Shown: positions 13,037 to 27,200 of the stretch, in pieces
How positions within the stretch are numbered: the stretch's first letter is position 1
How the letters are laid out: each line of letters begins with the position of its first letter
Source: Megalopta genalis
Lineage: Eukaryota; Arthropoda; Insecta; Hymenoptera; Halictidae
Reading direction: 5' to 3'
NCBI RefSeq assembly: GCF_051020955.1
Contig: NC_135013.1
Span: 34,301,302-34,365,301 of the forward strand
Length of the DNA: 64,000 bases
The notes under the pieces: generated by a model
What the model was told of the DNA's origin: nothing
The model's database searches: none
Seen by the model: only the letters and a program-made list of their open reading frames with translations
Made by a program: the position numbers and the translations under genes

Positions 13037-13941
13037 TCATTGCATTTCTTCATCGTTACCTGACTGTGTCAAAAGCAAAGCTTTTTCAATATCTGAACAT
13101 ATCTTTTTTATGTTGTTTGGAGTAGCGTACTCTGCAGCCAAAATAGCATTGGCTATTGCTATAGTCTCCTGAATAGTCCTTGCTTTCACCCACACTCTGC
13201 CATTCATTCCAGCAGCTACTTCAAATGCCTGACTACGTGCCAGTGTGTTAAACAGTGGAGAACTTTGATTCAGTATCTTTCTGATGAGACTCAATGAACA
13301 CGTGAAAAACATACCATCGGACTTTAGAACACCTAACTTCTTTTCTTTGCCATGGGAATCCACGCATACAAGTTCTGATTCCATATCTTTGCTGGCAACC
13401 AAAAGTTTTGCAAAGACAAGGTCACCAACTTGAAGATCAGGGCGATTCTTTTTTGTAGCACCTTCAAAAGCAAGGTACGAAAGAGATGCTTGTTCGCTGG
13501 CCCCTATATCCACTTTAAAAATATCACCACCCTTTTGAGTGATTATACCCACAACGTTTTCGCCACGATTTGGTACATATCTTTAAAAAACAAATTATAA
13601 TTTTTAACATAATCATTCGGCGCATTTAACAAACAATATATATGGTTTTTAAACATTTTTTAATTTTTATTAGTCAGTACAATAATTTACGGGAGCGCAA
13701 TTCTCAAGTATATCTGGACGGGGATTGTTTAAAAAATGAATAAACATTACCGTTTTTGGTAGCTATCTACATAATATACAGCTGGATTCGTCTTCTTCAA
13801 TATTCCCGCCTTATACGCAAAAACCGTGTCGGATTCGCGGCGTAGACCTGGTCCTAAAATAATTGTTTCCTTTTTGTTAATTGTTGCAATATCCTTTACG
13901 ACATCACCAGGCATAACAACATCTCCCACGCTAACTTCCAT
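13037..13941 (-). CDS. Rrp40: Exosome complex component RRP40 (EXOSC3)
   Basis: Two exons, 13751-13941 and 13037-13580, join in phase 2 (CG|A) to give 244 aa, close to the usual 230-275 aa of the family. RRP40 is one of the three S1/KH cap subunits of the nine-subunit RNA exosome. It helps thread RNA into the catalytic channel for 3'-to-5' decay and processing in nucleus and cytoplasm. The N-terminal domain (PGDVV, ILGPGLRR) is followed by an S1 domain across the splice junction (YVPNRGENVVGIITQKGGD to about LVCVD). A KH-type domain follows, with the family's GMNGRVWVKA segment near residue 200. The C terminus is acidic. It is divergent to Srrm234, with about 1.3 kb between start codons. The start ATG at 13941 is the first in frame. 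Confidence 0.93.
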
Positions 13942-15237
13942 TGTTGCTCGAGGCTAAATAACTTCTTACGACGAATTCACAAACGTATACCATTCGTTGA
14001 GTATAATTTTCGAAATTGCATATCCCGCTTTAAATTGACTTGCAAATAAAATCTTCAGGACACGATTTTTGGTTACATTATATTGTACCACGTGCGTTTC
14101 CCTGTGTCAAGTTCAATGTTTTGAATGTTTTCTGCTAGTCTGCCAATGTGTCTCGCGCGCTTGTTTAAACGCGGGATGTGACTGCGCACTATAATTTACA
14201 TACATAAGTTGATGTAATCAATGGTGCAATTTGTGTCGGAAGAATTCTTTTCTTTTACTACATCCGAAACAAAAAAACAGTTATTATTCGCATCGGCCGT
14301 ATCGAGTTCATGATAATTTATGCGGTTTAAGGATCGAATTATGAAATAAAACGATTGTTGCTGCAAACGGATTACGGGACGGATATATGCGATTCTCTCG
14401 TCCTACGCTTATGAGCGACAGTAGCGCCACCGCACACGCACTACATACGTCGTCGCGAGGCTATCGCGTGAAACGCCACGGAAATCGCGGTTGCACTTGT
14501 GTTTTTTTCATTGATCAATTTCATCGGAAGACAAGTCGCAAGATCGACGGTCCCGTGGATGGCACAACGAGATCGTCACGGCTGATACTGATGCCAAGGT
14601 AAACGTTTCACGTTCACGCGGGATCGGTACACGAAAAATTTGCGCAGCACTCGCCGGATCGATAATTGATTTGCGTGCAGCCTATTCTAACCTACCTTCC
14701 CGCTCCCTCCAGAGTTATTAGTTCAATCGTGTAATTTTCTTGATCGATTCGCTCGCGTTTAGTGTCGAATCTCCGCTAAATCGCAAGGTGAGATTCTGTT
14801 CATTTCATTTTCGATCGAGATAAAGACAATCTTTAGTCAAGTTTTTGAACGTAACCGTAACGGCTGTTGTGCGTTTACTGTCATCCGTTGTCGAAGTACT
14901 TGTTCGTTCGTGATGTGTATAGAAACTTATCGTTTTTGTTATTGCAAAAATGATACGCAGGGTGTACCATGATTTTAAAAGGTTCGCTAGCGTATGCTGT
15001 AGGTAGAAATCATTTTTAATTTATGAATCTTCCGATATGTGATGCTTTTACATAATTTTTGCGAAAAATTGTGGGACACCCTATATAGTATGTTTCTTTG
15101 ATGCTTTCTCTCATGAATTTTGGAGTTTATGCAAAAAGTATATTTGCTGGCTTAACCGGTATACATAGATAGAACGGAGCAATGTATAGATACCTTACTA
15201 ATGTGGTTCCATGGTGGTTTTGCAGGTGTGATACAAG
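13942..15237. promoter_or_regulatory. Divergent promoter region RRP40 / Srrm234
   Basis: This 1.3-kb interval separates the start codons of RRP40 (-) and Srrm234 (+). A likely 5' UTR exon of Srrm234 ends at 14598 (CCAAG|GTAAAC). It splices to an acceptor at 15224-15225 (TTTTGCAG) 12 bases before the ATG. The intron holds a 125-bp MITE (about 14958-15083). No TATA box stands out, as expected for housekeeping genes. Confidence 0.5.
14958..15083. mobile_element. Short foldback MITE
   Basis: The ends are inverted: AGGGTGTACCATGATTTT on the left and the complement of AGGGTGTCCCACAATTTT on the right, with about 90 bp between. No coding capacity. It lies in the inferred 5' UTR intron of Srrm234. 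The termini resemble those of the larger foldback at 47518-47877 (GGGTGTTCC). Confidence 0.55.
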
Positions 15238-18200
15238 ATGTACAATGGTATCGGATTGCAGACACCGCGTGGCTCAGGGACAAATGGACATGTCCAAAGA
15301 AATTGGGCGATTGTACGCAAAACGAAAGAGAAGGTTACATATAAGTCTGACGAAGGGAAATTAGATCAGCTCAACAAGCAACCGAACAAGGAGATTCTTG
15401 ACCATGTTAGGAAACGGAAGGTTGAAGTTAAGTGTGCAGAATTGGCTGATATATTGGAGGAACAAGGGTAAGCATATACACCGATAAAGTACAAATGTAA
15501 CTATTATAGGATCTTTTTGATGTGCAATAACCGTTTTTCTTGATGAAGATTACACATAGCAAATATGAAGCTTCATTGATCCCTTGAACCCAATACCAAA
15601 TGGGATTGTAAACTTCAATTGGATTTAGCTTACCATTGGCTTCAATGTATTCTCCTAACACAATATATTACTTCTGCAGCTTATAGTACCACATATACTA
15701 GGTCAGTTATTCACCTGAAGTTTTATGTTTTGTAGTTTTACAACTGAGGAAGTAAAAAAGAAAGTAGAGTCATACAGATCTATGTTAATGGGAAGCGAAG
15801 CCAAACCACCGGTACCTAGAGATGAATTTGGCCGTGTAAAGTAAGTATTATACATTCTATTTGCTTCTTTAATTTCACATCGGTCTACAATTATTCCAAT
15901 GAAACGAACAAGCACAGAGCTTTAAACTCGTTGAAAATGTGCAGAGTATATCCGGAACCGTCTAATTAAATTTCATGTGCAAGCGCGAGTTAGAAAACAC
16001 ACGGAGAAGAATTATTTTTGGTGACTCCTCTAGTAATCCAGCATATAGTATCTATATATAGCTCCTAGATGATAGAAGGCCAGTACCTATATCTTGTGTG
16101 TGCCCCCAAGCTTTCCTTTCGGAAAGCCAAGATCTCTTATGAAAGGGAAGCTTCAGATATTTGCACGGCGAGGATAGAAGCGTTCTTAGCGCAAGTAAGA
16201 AAGAAATATCCTCATTAACTTATCAGTTTATCTACCTTTGATCTTAACGCTATTATTCAATAAGATACTGTTAAATGAAACCTGTTAATAGGCTTCCAGT
16301 GGCTAAAGTGTTAAAGACAATCTGACTCCAAGACTCTTATATAAATACACGGCCTAGTATAGCTTCTGGACTATTGGAAATGCGCAAAGTTAGTCTAAAT
16401 TTCCCATCTAAGGTCGCACGATTCCGTAGTCACAGCAGGAATTCTGACAAACAACAGTTGCTATTTCATTTTAATGTTCGTTGACCAACAATCTCTGTTG
16501 TTTCGCGAGGAGGTAGTGCTAGAAGCGCGACGATACGAAGGAAACGCAGATTTTTCTATTCTGGGGCAAAAGCACGTGATTGAGGGCATTCCCTAAATTC
16601 GTCTCGAGCAACACGGGATCCAGAGAGGATGCCAAGGGGTAGCCAGAACTGGAGAAAAATGACGAGTTATGTCAGGCACCTGTAGGGTCGGGGGGGACGC
16701 AATTCCTCGGCGGTTCGCAGCCCCGTGAAAACGCAGTTTCCCGGTAAGCCCAATATTATTGGAAGGCGGAGACGGTTCGCGTTCTCGGGCCGGCTTTTCA
16801 GGGGTGTTGCGCGGCCGATATCGACGTACCCCATGGCGCCGGCGCCACCCACGAAAAGGGAGGCGAGCAGAGCCGCACGGGGGTGGCACGGAAAGCGAAA
16901 CAGAGAGGGACGGTGCGGGGGGAGCGGCGCGCGGGGCGAGGGTGAGTTTATTCCAGCATCTCACTCGACTTTTCCGCCTCAGTGCGAGGATGGACCGGCG
17001 TTGCGACGCTGCGCGTCGTCGGCTCTCGTCGGGTGCACGGGTCCTCCGAGGATAATCTCGATTCCCGTGTCGAAGGGACGTCGGATCGGACGACGGAAAA
17101 TAAGGGAACATGTAACGATCTCGTGATACGCTCGACAAGCAAAACAAATCACAAAAGTCTTCCATTAGCGCGTAGTTCGATTTATAATATAGTCTCTCTA
17201 TCACATAAGTTCTACTTATCTCGTCACCTCTAAGTGTTAAGTACTCGGGTCTAAGTGTAGTTCGTAAGCTGTCTCGGTAAAATTTCCAGAAGAGCATCTC
17301 CCCCCGAGCATCGTCGGTCAGCGTCCTCCTTCGTAGGATCCGCGGCACGTTCGTTACATGTGGATCGAAAATCGCGATAAGAGAGGAGAGAAGAAAGATA
17401 TCGGTGTGCCGCAACTCGAGGATCCCGCAGACAGCCCACGTGTCTGTGATCGATCAATAGAAGAGAGCGCTCGAGGGATTCGTGGGAGATCAATTTTTCT
17501 GTATCGTAAAATCCATGTGTCTCCAGGTCGGACAGACCGTATATAGAATCGTTAAGGATAAAAAAAGCATCGTGCTTCTCGTACGACGATATAGTGTGCC
17601 TGATTCGAAGTCTTCCTTAGTCTGGCTAAGTTAGGAGTAAGACCGATATTCTTCCTATATTCTTACACGAGATATTGAGATATATACATACAAATATATA
17701 AATATTATATATGTATACACGCATACGCACGGAGAGAAAAAAAAAGTACGGTGTTGAAATAGACCAGTGTGTAACGTTGAGATTTATCGAGAGTGTCCCG
17801 CTGATGGAACGACTCCCAGCGGGGCTGCGGGACTGAGGGGATGATTTAAGAGAGAAAGAGAGAAGCTGGCGTGTCTCGGCGTTGATTACTTTCGGAGGAA
17901 AACAATCGAACCCCCTATTCTTTCGGGCCGCGAAGACACGCGAGCCAGCCGGAGGAGAGACCGGCGACGTTTTCATCATCTCTGCCGGATGATTGTTCTC
18001 GCGTTGGAACAACAGAAATTCTGAATACAAGGGACCCGTCGTAATCGGGGGAGGAAGCCATTACCTTCGCCTCGAGCCTTTCCAGCCTCCCCCTCCCTCC
18101 CTTGCCGGCCACCCCCGCAAACCGACCCACTCCCCACTTCCTCGCCCCTAAACTATCAAAGCCACCCTCGAGGAGGGATTAAGCCGCGTCGGAACTGCTT

Positions 18201-21200
18201 GCACACCGTTGCACGACCGGCAGAGCTCCTTAGCGTAAATTAGCAGCCGATCGCGCTTAATGCCCGACTAATTACTCTAGGGTTAATTATTCAGCCCCGG
18301 AGATTGCCCGGAGTTCCCCTGAACGCCCCCTCCAGCCGACGACAAATTGGATGCCGAACGAAACGAACGTTTATCGGCCACCGATATCGGGAAAATCACC
18401 GCGATTCATGAAAAGAGAACTTTGAGGATCTCGGGAGCCAGGGACCTAGAGACTGGAACGTCGAAGTGGATCGACGCTTTGAGCGATAAAGAGGAGAGGA
18501 GCTTGCGGGAGAATTGATCGTTGGAAGATTGGAGATCTTTTAGGCGCAAGTGATACTTTGGAGACAGAAGGAGGGAGGAGTCTTTTGTAACCGGAAGTTG
18601 AGGAACGAGGATTCGTCTTTTTTACTCGGAGGCATTTTGTAAAAATTCATTGGGCGCGAAGCTGCAAGGGAAACATTTGTCGAAACTAAGTCGATGATTC
18701 AAGTACGTTAAGTACCTTGAAGAAGGGGAAACTCTTTCAACCCCCGGAAGTCGAAGACTCGCGAGGAAGGGTCGTCATCGAACAACCGGTTCGATCGGTG
18801 AAATACGAGTTGTATAAGAGAATCGAATTAAATAGTACCGAGAGAAGAAGGAAGGAAGAGCGATTTACGATCGGAAGTTGAAGAACAAAGGAATGACCAT
18901 GTCCGTGACGGTGCCAACTCCGCTGAAACCGGCGCGTGGACGCGGTCCGGCCGACGGTCGCGCATTTTTCGAAACGCTATGGCGGGGAAACTTTTTCCTG
19001 GACCGGCAGAAGGTCATGAAACGGTCACGGAAACGCAAATTGCAAGCGGCGAACGGAAAGAAACGTGCACAGCTGCAGATGCGACAGCACTGTTGCTGTT
19101 GCCAGCGCATACAACTTCACCTGCTCGCCGGACGGCGAAGCAATATGCGCTCCGTTGTTAGGTGAATCTCGTTCCATGGCTTTTTATCCCCGTCTTCGGC
19201 CTTCCTCGTCGGAGAAACGTGTCCCGTTTTTAACGAAACATCGATCGATTGGAGAAGTACAGATTACACGTTAATAGGCGGGAAAATTCTGAGATCAAGG
19301 ATCGATGTTAGATCAACCCTTTGATAGTATGACAGTCGATTCTGCGACCAAGGTATTTCGTTTCGTTTGACTTTTCGTCCTAAACGCATAGAATCCGAAT
19401 TAACGTCACAAAACCGGAGACATCGATTCCTGAAATCCGGGCTAATACTCTCTCGGTGGACATTAGAAGGGCAACAAGAGGAATTGGATTTCTCCGGCCG
19501 CAGATTATCCTTCCCCACTTGTCCTGGCAGGATATCTGATACGACTAGTGGTACACATTCGTCTATAGCAATCAAGGAAATGGTCTCGTGTGTATCTGTT
19601 TCTCGCTTGTTTTTCTAGACAGGCACGGTTACCGTTTTTTTTTATTCCTCACCGTAATAAACGCAACTGCGCGAATGCGTTCTCTTCTCATCTCTTTGGA
19701 TATCTCTTTGCGCTCGGTAGAGCTTCGAGAAAGATACCATAAAAGATTTCCGTCGATCCAATTTGCGCGCAGAGCGAGTGTCTTTGTCGTCGCTGCGGGG
19801 AAAAAAGCACCGCGCTGTAATTGCTCCGGGCATACACCACAAGCTTTGGAACACGTGTACCTTGTTTAACGCCGCGGTAGAAAAATTGAAATTTCGCGAT
19901 GGATCGATGAGAAAGATACACATAGAGTGTACGAGAGAGAGAGAGAAAGGGAGAGAACGGCTCTCGCCGGGGATTAAAAAGGCAAACAGTCCTCCTCTCT
20001 GCGTGCCGAACACACACACAGGGGGTGACTCACCCTGTTGACTATCCAATCCCCCGCAAAAGAGAAACATTTCCGCGTGAACAACCGTTACCCTTTCGCG
20101 CGTCGTAATCTCTCCAATTAACCACAGTTTGCCAACTTTTTCCTCACCGTCGACTGCGAGAAACGAGAACTGAAACGACGGCCACTGTCCGGAAATCGAG
20201 GGGCTGCGGACGCGTCAAAAGTAGAAAGGGGTAAAGGCACGCCGGGAAAAAATCGGAACGCACGAATTAAACTGTAACGTTATTTTCTTTTTGTCCCGGG
20301 CCAAAAAATTGATATATAAAATTGACTAGGATACTTCCAAATGTTCAAGACAAAATTAACCCTCTGCTACCCCCTGTCTTAATTTGATTCTGTGCTTTAC
20401 TGGTTGCAACCATTTTGTATTCTTTCGTTCCTCGAAAACATGTGAAAAATGGGTTTCATTATTCACATCTTCTAATTCATCCCCTACAAGAAGCTACTCA
20501 GACAAATGGCATACATTTTCCAACTCTCACCCCCTACAGCAAATGAACAACATTTGCAAACCACTGTAAAAGCTAAAGGCAAACATTGCAAAGTGGGAGA
20601 CTGGTTCCCAAGACGCAGTATCTCGATGGAGGAAGCGGAGGGATGAAAAACCTAGGGGGGTGCTAGGGGTAGGGATGCGCCGCTCGCGCGATAAGCGATC
20701 TAAAAGGTTATTAAAAAATAGAAAAACACGAGGCGTTCGATCGATGCTGCAAAGATGGTGGTGTTGCGCGGGACGGGGGGGTTGGTTAAAGGGTGAAAAA
20801 AGAAATTATTTTCCCGTTGACCCGGGGTGCAGAGGGGCGCGGAGGGTAATTCGGGGAGAGGTTGCCTCCTGAATTTGAGTATGTAGCGGGCGAGTGGCGC
20901 GAAAGGGATACCAGAAAAGAGAACAGCTGGATTGTATTGATCCGCGCTCGAGCGTTGGCGTAGGGGTGGCTCGGCCGACCCCGGCCTGCTGGTTTTCACT
21001 CGCGGGGAAGAACAGGGGCCGCCACGATTTCGCCTCGCATAGTCCTCTCTCCGGCGTGTTATGTCACTGGTTTGCCGCATTGTCCGGACTTTGCCTGGAG
21101 CTTCTTCGCGACCACGGGACCCGGCGTTGACATCTTCCGCTGCCACCCCCGAGCTAGAACGTCCGCGAAATCGTTGCCATAACCAGACCCAGTGAAATTT

Positions 21201-24200
21201 GTTTCGCGCGACGATGACTGTGAAAATCTCGACGCGGTACGGTATTTAGTTCTTTCTCCAGCTAGGAAACAATTGATTTTCGAAATGGGTCATGGTGTGC
21301 TGCCACCCGTTGTGTATTTATTTATCTTCTGGTCAATATTTTCTACGTTTCCGTCCGAGTGTTCCGTCTGATCGTCTCTCGATAGTGCGTCCCTTGGTGT
21401 ACCGTGGGTGGTAGAAGTGATCTCTCGGATCACATTCAGTCTATTTTCAATTTTCATTTATTCAAGGCATAATTTGTGCTTCTTTGGATTTACAGTGAGC
21501 TACGACTTCCGAAATCTGTCCTGAATTTTCATGCCTCTAATTTTTTTAATGATCACCGAGATCGATTTCTCATTTCCTTTTTGATTTTTAGGTCGTGCTA
21601 GTGTATTACGGATGGGAAAGCCCCACTAATTGTTTTATTTCGTTTCTGTTCACCTGTGAACATCATGGATGGCAGAGGTATAGTGAGTCCGGTGACCGTA
21701 TCCGAACCGAGGCCGCCAAGAGAGAGCTGCTCTTTGCACCTCGTCGAAACTCTCAAGTGGCCTTGTATTGTTTCACCCACAATGCCTTATGCAGTGGAGC
21801 CCTTTTGTGCTGTGTCAATGAATTTGTCTCCGGGATGGTCAAAACCGAGGCGTCCGATCAAACTTCTGCTCGAGCTGATTACTGTGCGATTCAGGAGAAT
21901 TAATGGGAATTATTGTTGCAGTGTTCGCGAGACACATCAGATTGCCGAGGCGCAGCAAGAGAAAAATGCAAAGCTACGAGAAGCATTCGGTATATCGGAG
22001 TTCTTCGTGGAGGGAAGTAGCCTAGATCCGGAGAGACACGCGCGCGAGGCTGAAGCGAGAGCTGCTGCTAGCAAAGTGTACGAATTGGTGAGAACGCCAA
22101 GCCCGGCGCCGGATACCACGTCTGCCCCAGAAAAGAAGAAAAGAAAACGATCCGGTAGCACTAGCAAGAAGAAAAAAGGAAAGAAGCACAAGAAGGAAAG
22201 GTAAAAAACAACGTAATGGTGCACGGGTCAGTGGAGGCTGGATTCGATACTGCTGATTCCTATTTGAAGATGTGGCACTCTATGGCAGTCGTATCACTGC
22301 ATTGTACTAGAATATATTGTATAATACTGTGTGGGATGCATACCTGACTGCGTTACAGTTCGATAACTCCAAGGAAATTGATATTCTGGTTTTAAGAAAA
22401 AAGTAATGAGAAAATAATCGACGTTTTAACATTGTAACGATAGAATAAAAACGATGACTTAACTTTTTTTATTTCTAATTTTTGATATATGAAATTCTTT
22501 TTAATATATTAGTCATATATTTCCAATTAAAATGATACCAAACACGATATACTTCAAACCATTCTTGTTCATTATACGTAATAAGTAACTTATTTTATTT
22601 GCGAAAAAAGCATTACAAAAACCGATTTTTAACCTATGAAATATTAAAGGCAAGGTTAAAGAAGGTATGTACATATGTTTTTCGAAAGAAAATATCACCA
22701 AAGTTACGCTATTCGAGCCTACAGCAAGCGACATCATTTTGAGGACGAGCCTACGCGTAGAGGGTGTTAAAGGATCTGTTCTCTGTATATTTTTCATCAA
22801 ATATTTTCCATAAATTACGTGCAACGTCTATCGTCTTTGATTTTGTCAACAGAAATATCTGTCCAAACTATATCGTGTTTGGTCTCATTTTAATCAGAAA
22901 ATCTATCAGCAATATGTTAAAAAAGAAAATCAGTGTTAAAATGTTAAAATTAAAAAAGGTTATGTCATTGCATTATGAGTTGTCTTATACTGTATACATA
23001 CATACATTCTTGGATTAATGAAAATTGGAGCTTTTATGGAATGTAACAAGCTCGGTTATGCACTGTGCGTATGCTGTGTACTATAGCGTAGCAGTAGTAC
23101 CGTCGTATTACACTACAACAGACTATGGTATAATAGTATCATGATGGAACATTACATATATTATAGTACAATGATGTAATATGTTTACCATAGCGAATGA
23201 GTTGTGCTCATCGGTAGTTTTACAATGGAATACTGTTGGAGGTGTACAAGAATCCAGGCTCCAAGACCGAACAAGCATCCCCTGTAGTAGTTCCTCTCCT
23301 CCCCCCAATTAATTATTCATTTACCGCAAGTCCACACTCGTTCATTTGCTTACTACACACCTTTTGTCAGATACTGACTCATGACTCACCTACTATTTCA
23401 TGTCCCATACACCTTTCTCTGTTTCAAACAGAACTGAGGAGGACTGAGTGCCTACCCAGTAGGCTCAGTAGGTAAGTGTGGTCGTCGCGTCTACTATCCA
23501 AAAAAAAACAAAAAATAAGAAAAGCACTCTCGAAAGCAATCTAAAACTGAGCAAAAAAAAAAAGACCGATCGAGTCTGTCCATTGCCTTGCGTTTAGGTA
23601 TTGTCTCTCTCTTTTCTCTTAGGCGCAATTTAGAGGGTAAATGTTTGCTGTTCCGTGATTTCTTTGAACGTCACTGATACGTTTGTTCGATTAGAATACT
23701 TGCTGATTCGTATGGTTGCAAATAGGCAAACATTTACTTAATGTACAACATATAAAATCGCGGGATCTTTTGAACAATAACATAACAATCTGATGCGTAA
23801 ATCATGCATTTCTATCTTTGTTGTTGTTATCGATAAAGCTTGTTGTTAATGTCATCTCTCTATTTTTTTCTGACAAGTCCGTCCCTATCGATGGTTATCA
23901 AGGTAATGCTAATCCCATATTATATCAATACTCCTCATATTTTGTATACTTGTCTTTTGTGACGTTTGAAAGATGTGGTTTTGCATATGTACCCGAATCG
24001 TGCGGCTAGTTTACGTGAACGTGTCAAGCGGCTATGAAAAACCAGATCTTCCAAAAAAAATAATTATGTAGTCGGTTTGTTAGCTATAGCCCAAACTTGT
24101 GAGTTTCACCTGTATATGTATCGTTGTATTTTTATCTCTCTCTCTATATATATATATACATATATTATATTATTTTGTTCTGTTACTTAATTCACTTGAG

Positions 24201-27200
24201 ATTGCAGTGAAAGGAAAGAGAAAAAGAAATGACTTTTGGTTCTTATTTGATATATCTATACAGATATAAATATTTAAAGTGTCTACACACTGCATTTCCT
24301 ATACATATACATGTACGTGTAAGTTAGTTATCTACTTTTTGAAGTTACGAATCCTGATCCAGACGCTGAAATAGTTCAGTCCAGTGCGTGTTTTCCGTCC
24401 GAGTAACACGTTCTCTGAATTACTTTCAAACTGTTTGTTCATTTACTTTGATCGAGCTCATTGAAAGCAGGTAGCTTGTATCATTAGAATAAAGTATTTG
24501 TTTCACACACGGATACATTGTACTACAGCTTTCTTTATTGTCAGCACAAGGTATGCACTTGTCGACAGGAAGACGTCCACTGCAAGAATTAAAAAATAAA
24601 TATTATTAAAAAAAAAGACAAATATAAACTAGACACCGAACACGGTGAAACACTTGGAATAATGTCAAATGCATTTCCTAGGTCGGAATCTCCTAAGGCT
24701 AGCAAGAAAAAAGAAAAGTCGAAGAAGAAGAAAAAGGAGAAAAAGCACAAGAAGGCTGAGGCTAGTTCCTCTGATAGCGAATCCAGTGATGCGTCGGATG
24801 ATAGCAGGTAACAGAATTTAAATTAATTAAATAGATGTCTCTAAATATATTTCTTTTCTAACGTGATTTAATTATGTTGTACAGTTCCTCAGAAACTGAG
24901 TCAAAGAAGAAAAAGAAAAAGAAGAAGAAAAAGTCCAAAGCTGAGGCAAAAGAAAAGCATGAGGTAGGAAAAATAATGGGAAGGACATAGATACTAAATT
25001 TCTATCTTCTTGTCTATTTCTATACATACATATACATATTTATGACTATATATATATATATCTCCATATATATTACCTTAGCACGTGAAGCAGGAGCATG
25101 TGACATCTACTTTGCGTTCATTTTTTCCCCTTGATTAGTTTGTCAATTAACATTGGAATTATCAGAGATTTTGTGTTGCTGCCTATCTTTGAATAAGCAT
25201 GATTCATTGCTTGTTTCTGTAAAGATTTTTATCTGATTTCAAGTTAACAGTCATTATTTCAAAAGTGTAAATCTCAGTATTGTTTGTAATTATCAGCGCC
25301 ATTTGACAGGATATATTCCCTGAGTGAGTACCAGATATGCCGCTACTCAATGTAATAATAATTTGTGATTTATATTCGTACAAACTTGCGATTGTTGTTG
25401 CCTTTCACTCGTTTTGTGTCAAGCACCATCACATTTACGAGAGAATTATTAACGGGAGACTGCTTGTTCTTTGACATAGGTGCGCAATGCGAATAAATTA
25501 GTGTATACACACAGACGCTCACACGTTAGCTTGTGATCACTTTATCTTCATTCTCTCAATTACTTTTGTCTAGTGATCATTCTCGATACTAAACGATTGG
25601 CTGTACATTTTAAATTACATGTATCAGCGCGAATGAGCAGACTCCAGGAAATTTTTGGACATTTGCAACATCTTTTTTTATCCTACAAATACATATGCAT
25701 GATTGATGTTCACTATCTAACCTTGTCTAATTTAGTAATCCGTACTGTTTTTCTTTTAGAAGAAAAAAGCAGCTGTCAAGAGGAAGCATCAGTCATCTGA
25801 GAGCTCGTCCGACAGGTATGTCAACCCTTGAATGGACTTTAAAAATAAATGTTAGAAAACCGATACAGATAATTTATTTAATTATTGTAATGCTTTCAGC
25901 TCCCCAGAGAGACCCAAAAAGTCTATGAAACATGATAAAGCCGTAGAAAAAGCAAAGAACGACGAGCCAGAAACTACGGCCAAAGAGCTACGATCAAACC
26001 GATCGCCGAAGAAACAAGAAAGGGGTCGAAACGAGACTCCGCCTCCAAAAAAGAAAGATTCTCCCGTTAAAAAAACAGCTCCTGAGAAGAAGGAGAAGTC
26101 ACCGGTTGCACACAAAAGCCCACCGCCAAGGCGTCACAGATCACCGTCGAGGAGCAGAGTCGATAGAGGAAGGTCTCCTAGACGGTATTCAAGGTCACGG
26201 CGAGTGAGTCCCTCGCCTAGAAGGAGGAGAGTGTCGAGGTCACCTAGGAGATACAACAGATACTCGGTATCCAGAAGCAGAAGTCGATCGAGGTACGATC
26301 GCTATGGATCTCGGCGCAGACCGTCACCTCTTCCTAGGCGTAGGAGGTCCGACTCCAGAAGAAGGTCAAGATCTCCCAGAAGACAGAGGGACAGACGAGA
26401 AAGATCTAGAGAGCGCCGCAGGAGCCGTAGCAGGACCAGAAGCAAGTCCAGGCGATCTACTCTGAGCTACTCCCCTGTAAGAAAGAACCCCGAACGATAC
26501 AAGCATATCCTGGAAGACAAAAAGAAGCGAGATCCGAAGAAGAACCATGACAACAAGCGTAAATCTCGGTCGATCTCCAAAACCAGAAAGATCAGAACTA
26601 TAACGCCCAGGGTAAGGCTCCGCTCCTCCAGCGAAGATGAAACCGACATGGCGGACGAAGAGCCGAAACCGGAAGATGAAGAACGGTTGAAGGAATTGCA
26701 CACTCTGAAGCGTCTGCAGAGTGGGCTGGCAGCTAAGGCCAGGGAGTCCATCGGGAAAAAAGTTATAAGCCCTGTGAAGATAAAGATAGAGAAGAAAGAG
26801 GACAGCGTACTCGATATTGCTTTACCGATCGATCCACCGAAAATGATACAGAACATTGTTGGTCCCATGCAGGAGAAATCTAAGTCAAAGTCGCCGATAT
26901 CGCATCTACCTGCCATCCAATCGCCGGTGTCCAGCAGATCACCTTCGCCGGCATTACCGCTCACACGGGAGGAGGCAGCTATAAAGATACGATCTCCTAG
27001 CGAGTCTCCTCCTCCGTTGCCCCAAACATTGAACAAGATAAACTCTACCTCACCGAGTCTAGCTACCAAGACAAACCATCGTCCTAAGTCTCCGATCGTT
27101 GTGAAAAAAACCTCCCCAATCTTATTGAGGAAGAACTCGTCGGAAAGCAAATCGTCTTCGCATTCGCCACCGGTCTCTCAGAAAGAAGCTCCCATAAAGC

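Noticed and set aside
17109..17360. TGTAAC ... GTTACA segment that could be a solo LTR
   Set aside because: No target-site duplication is seen and no second copy lies in the window.
18878..19165. 95-codon basic frame in Srrm234 intron 2
   Set aside because: Two other frames are open over the same bases; the composition is Arg/Lys-rich with no recognised domain and no splice context.
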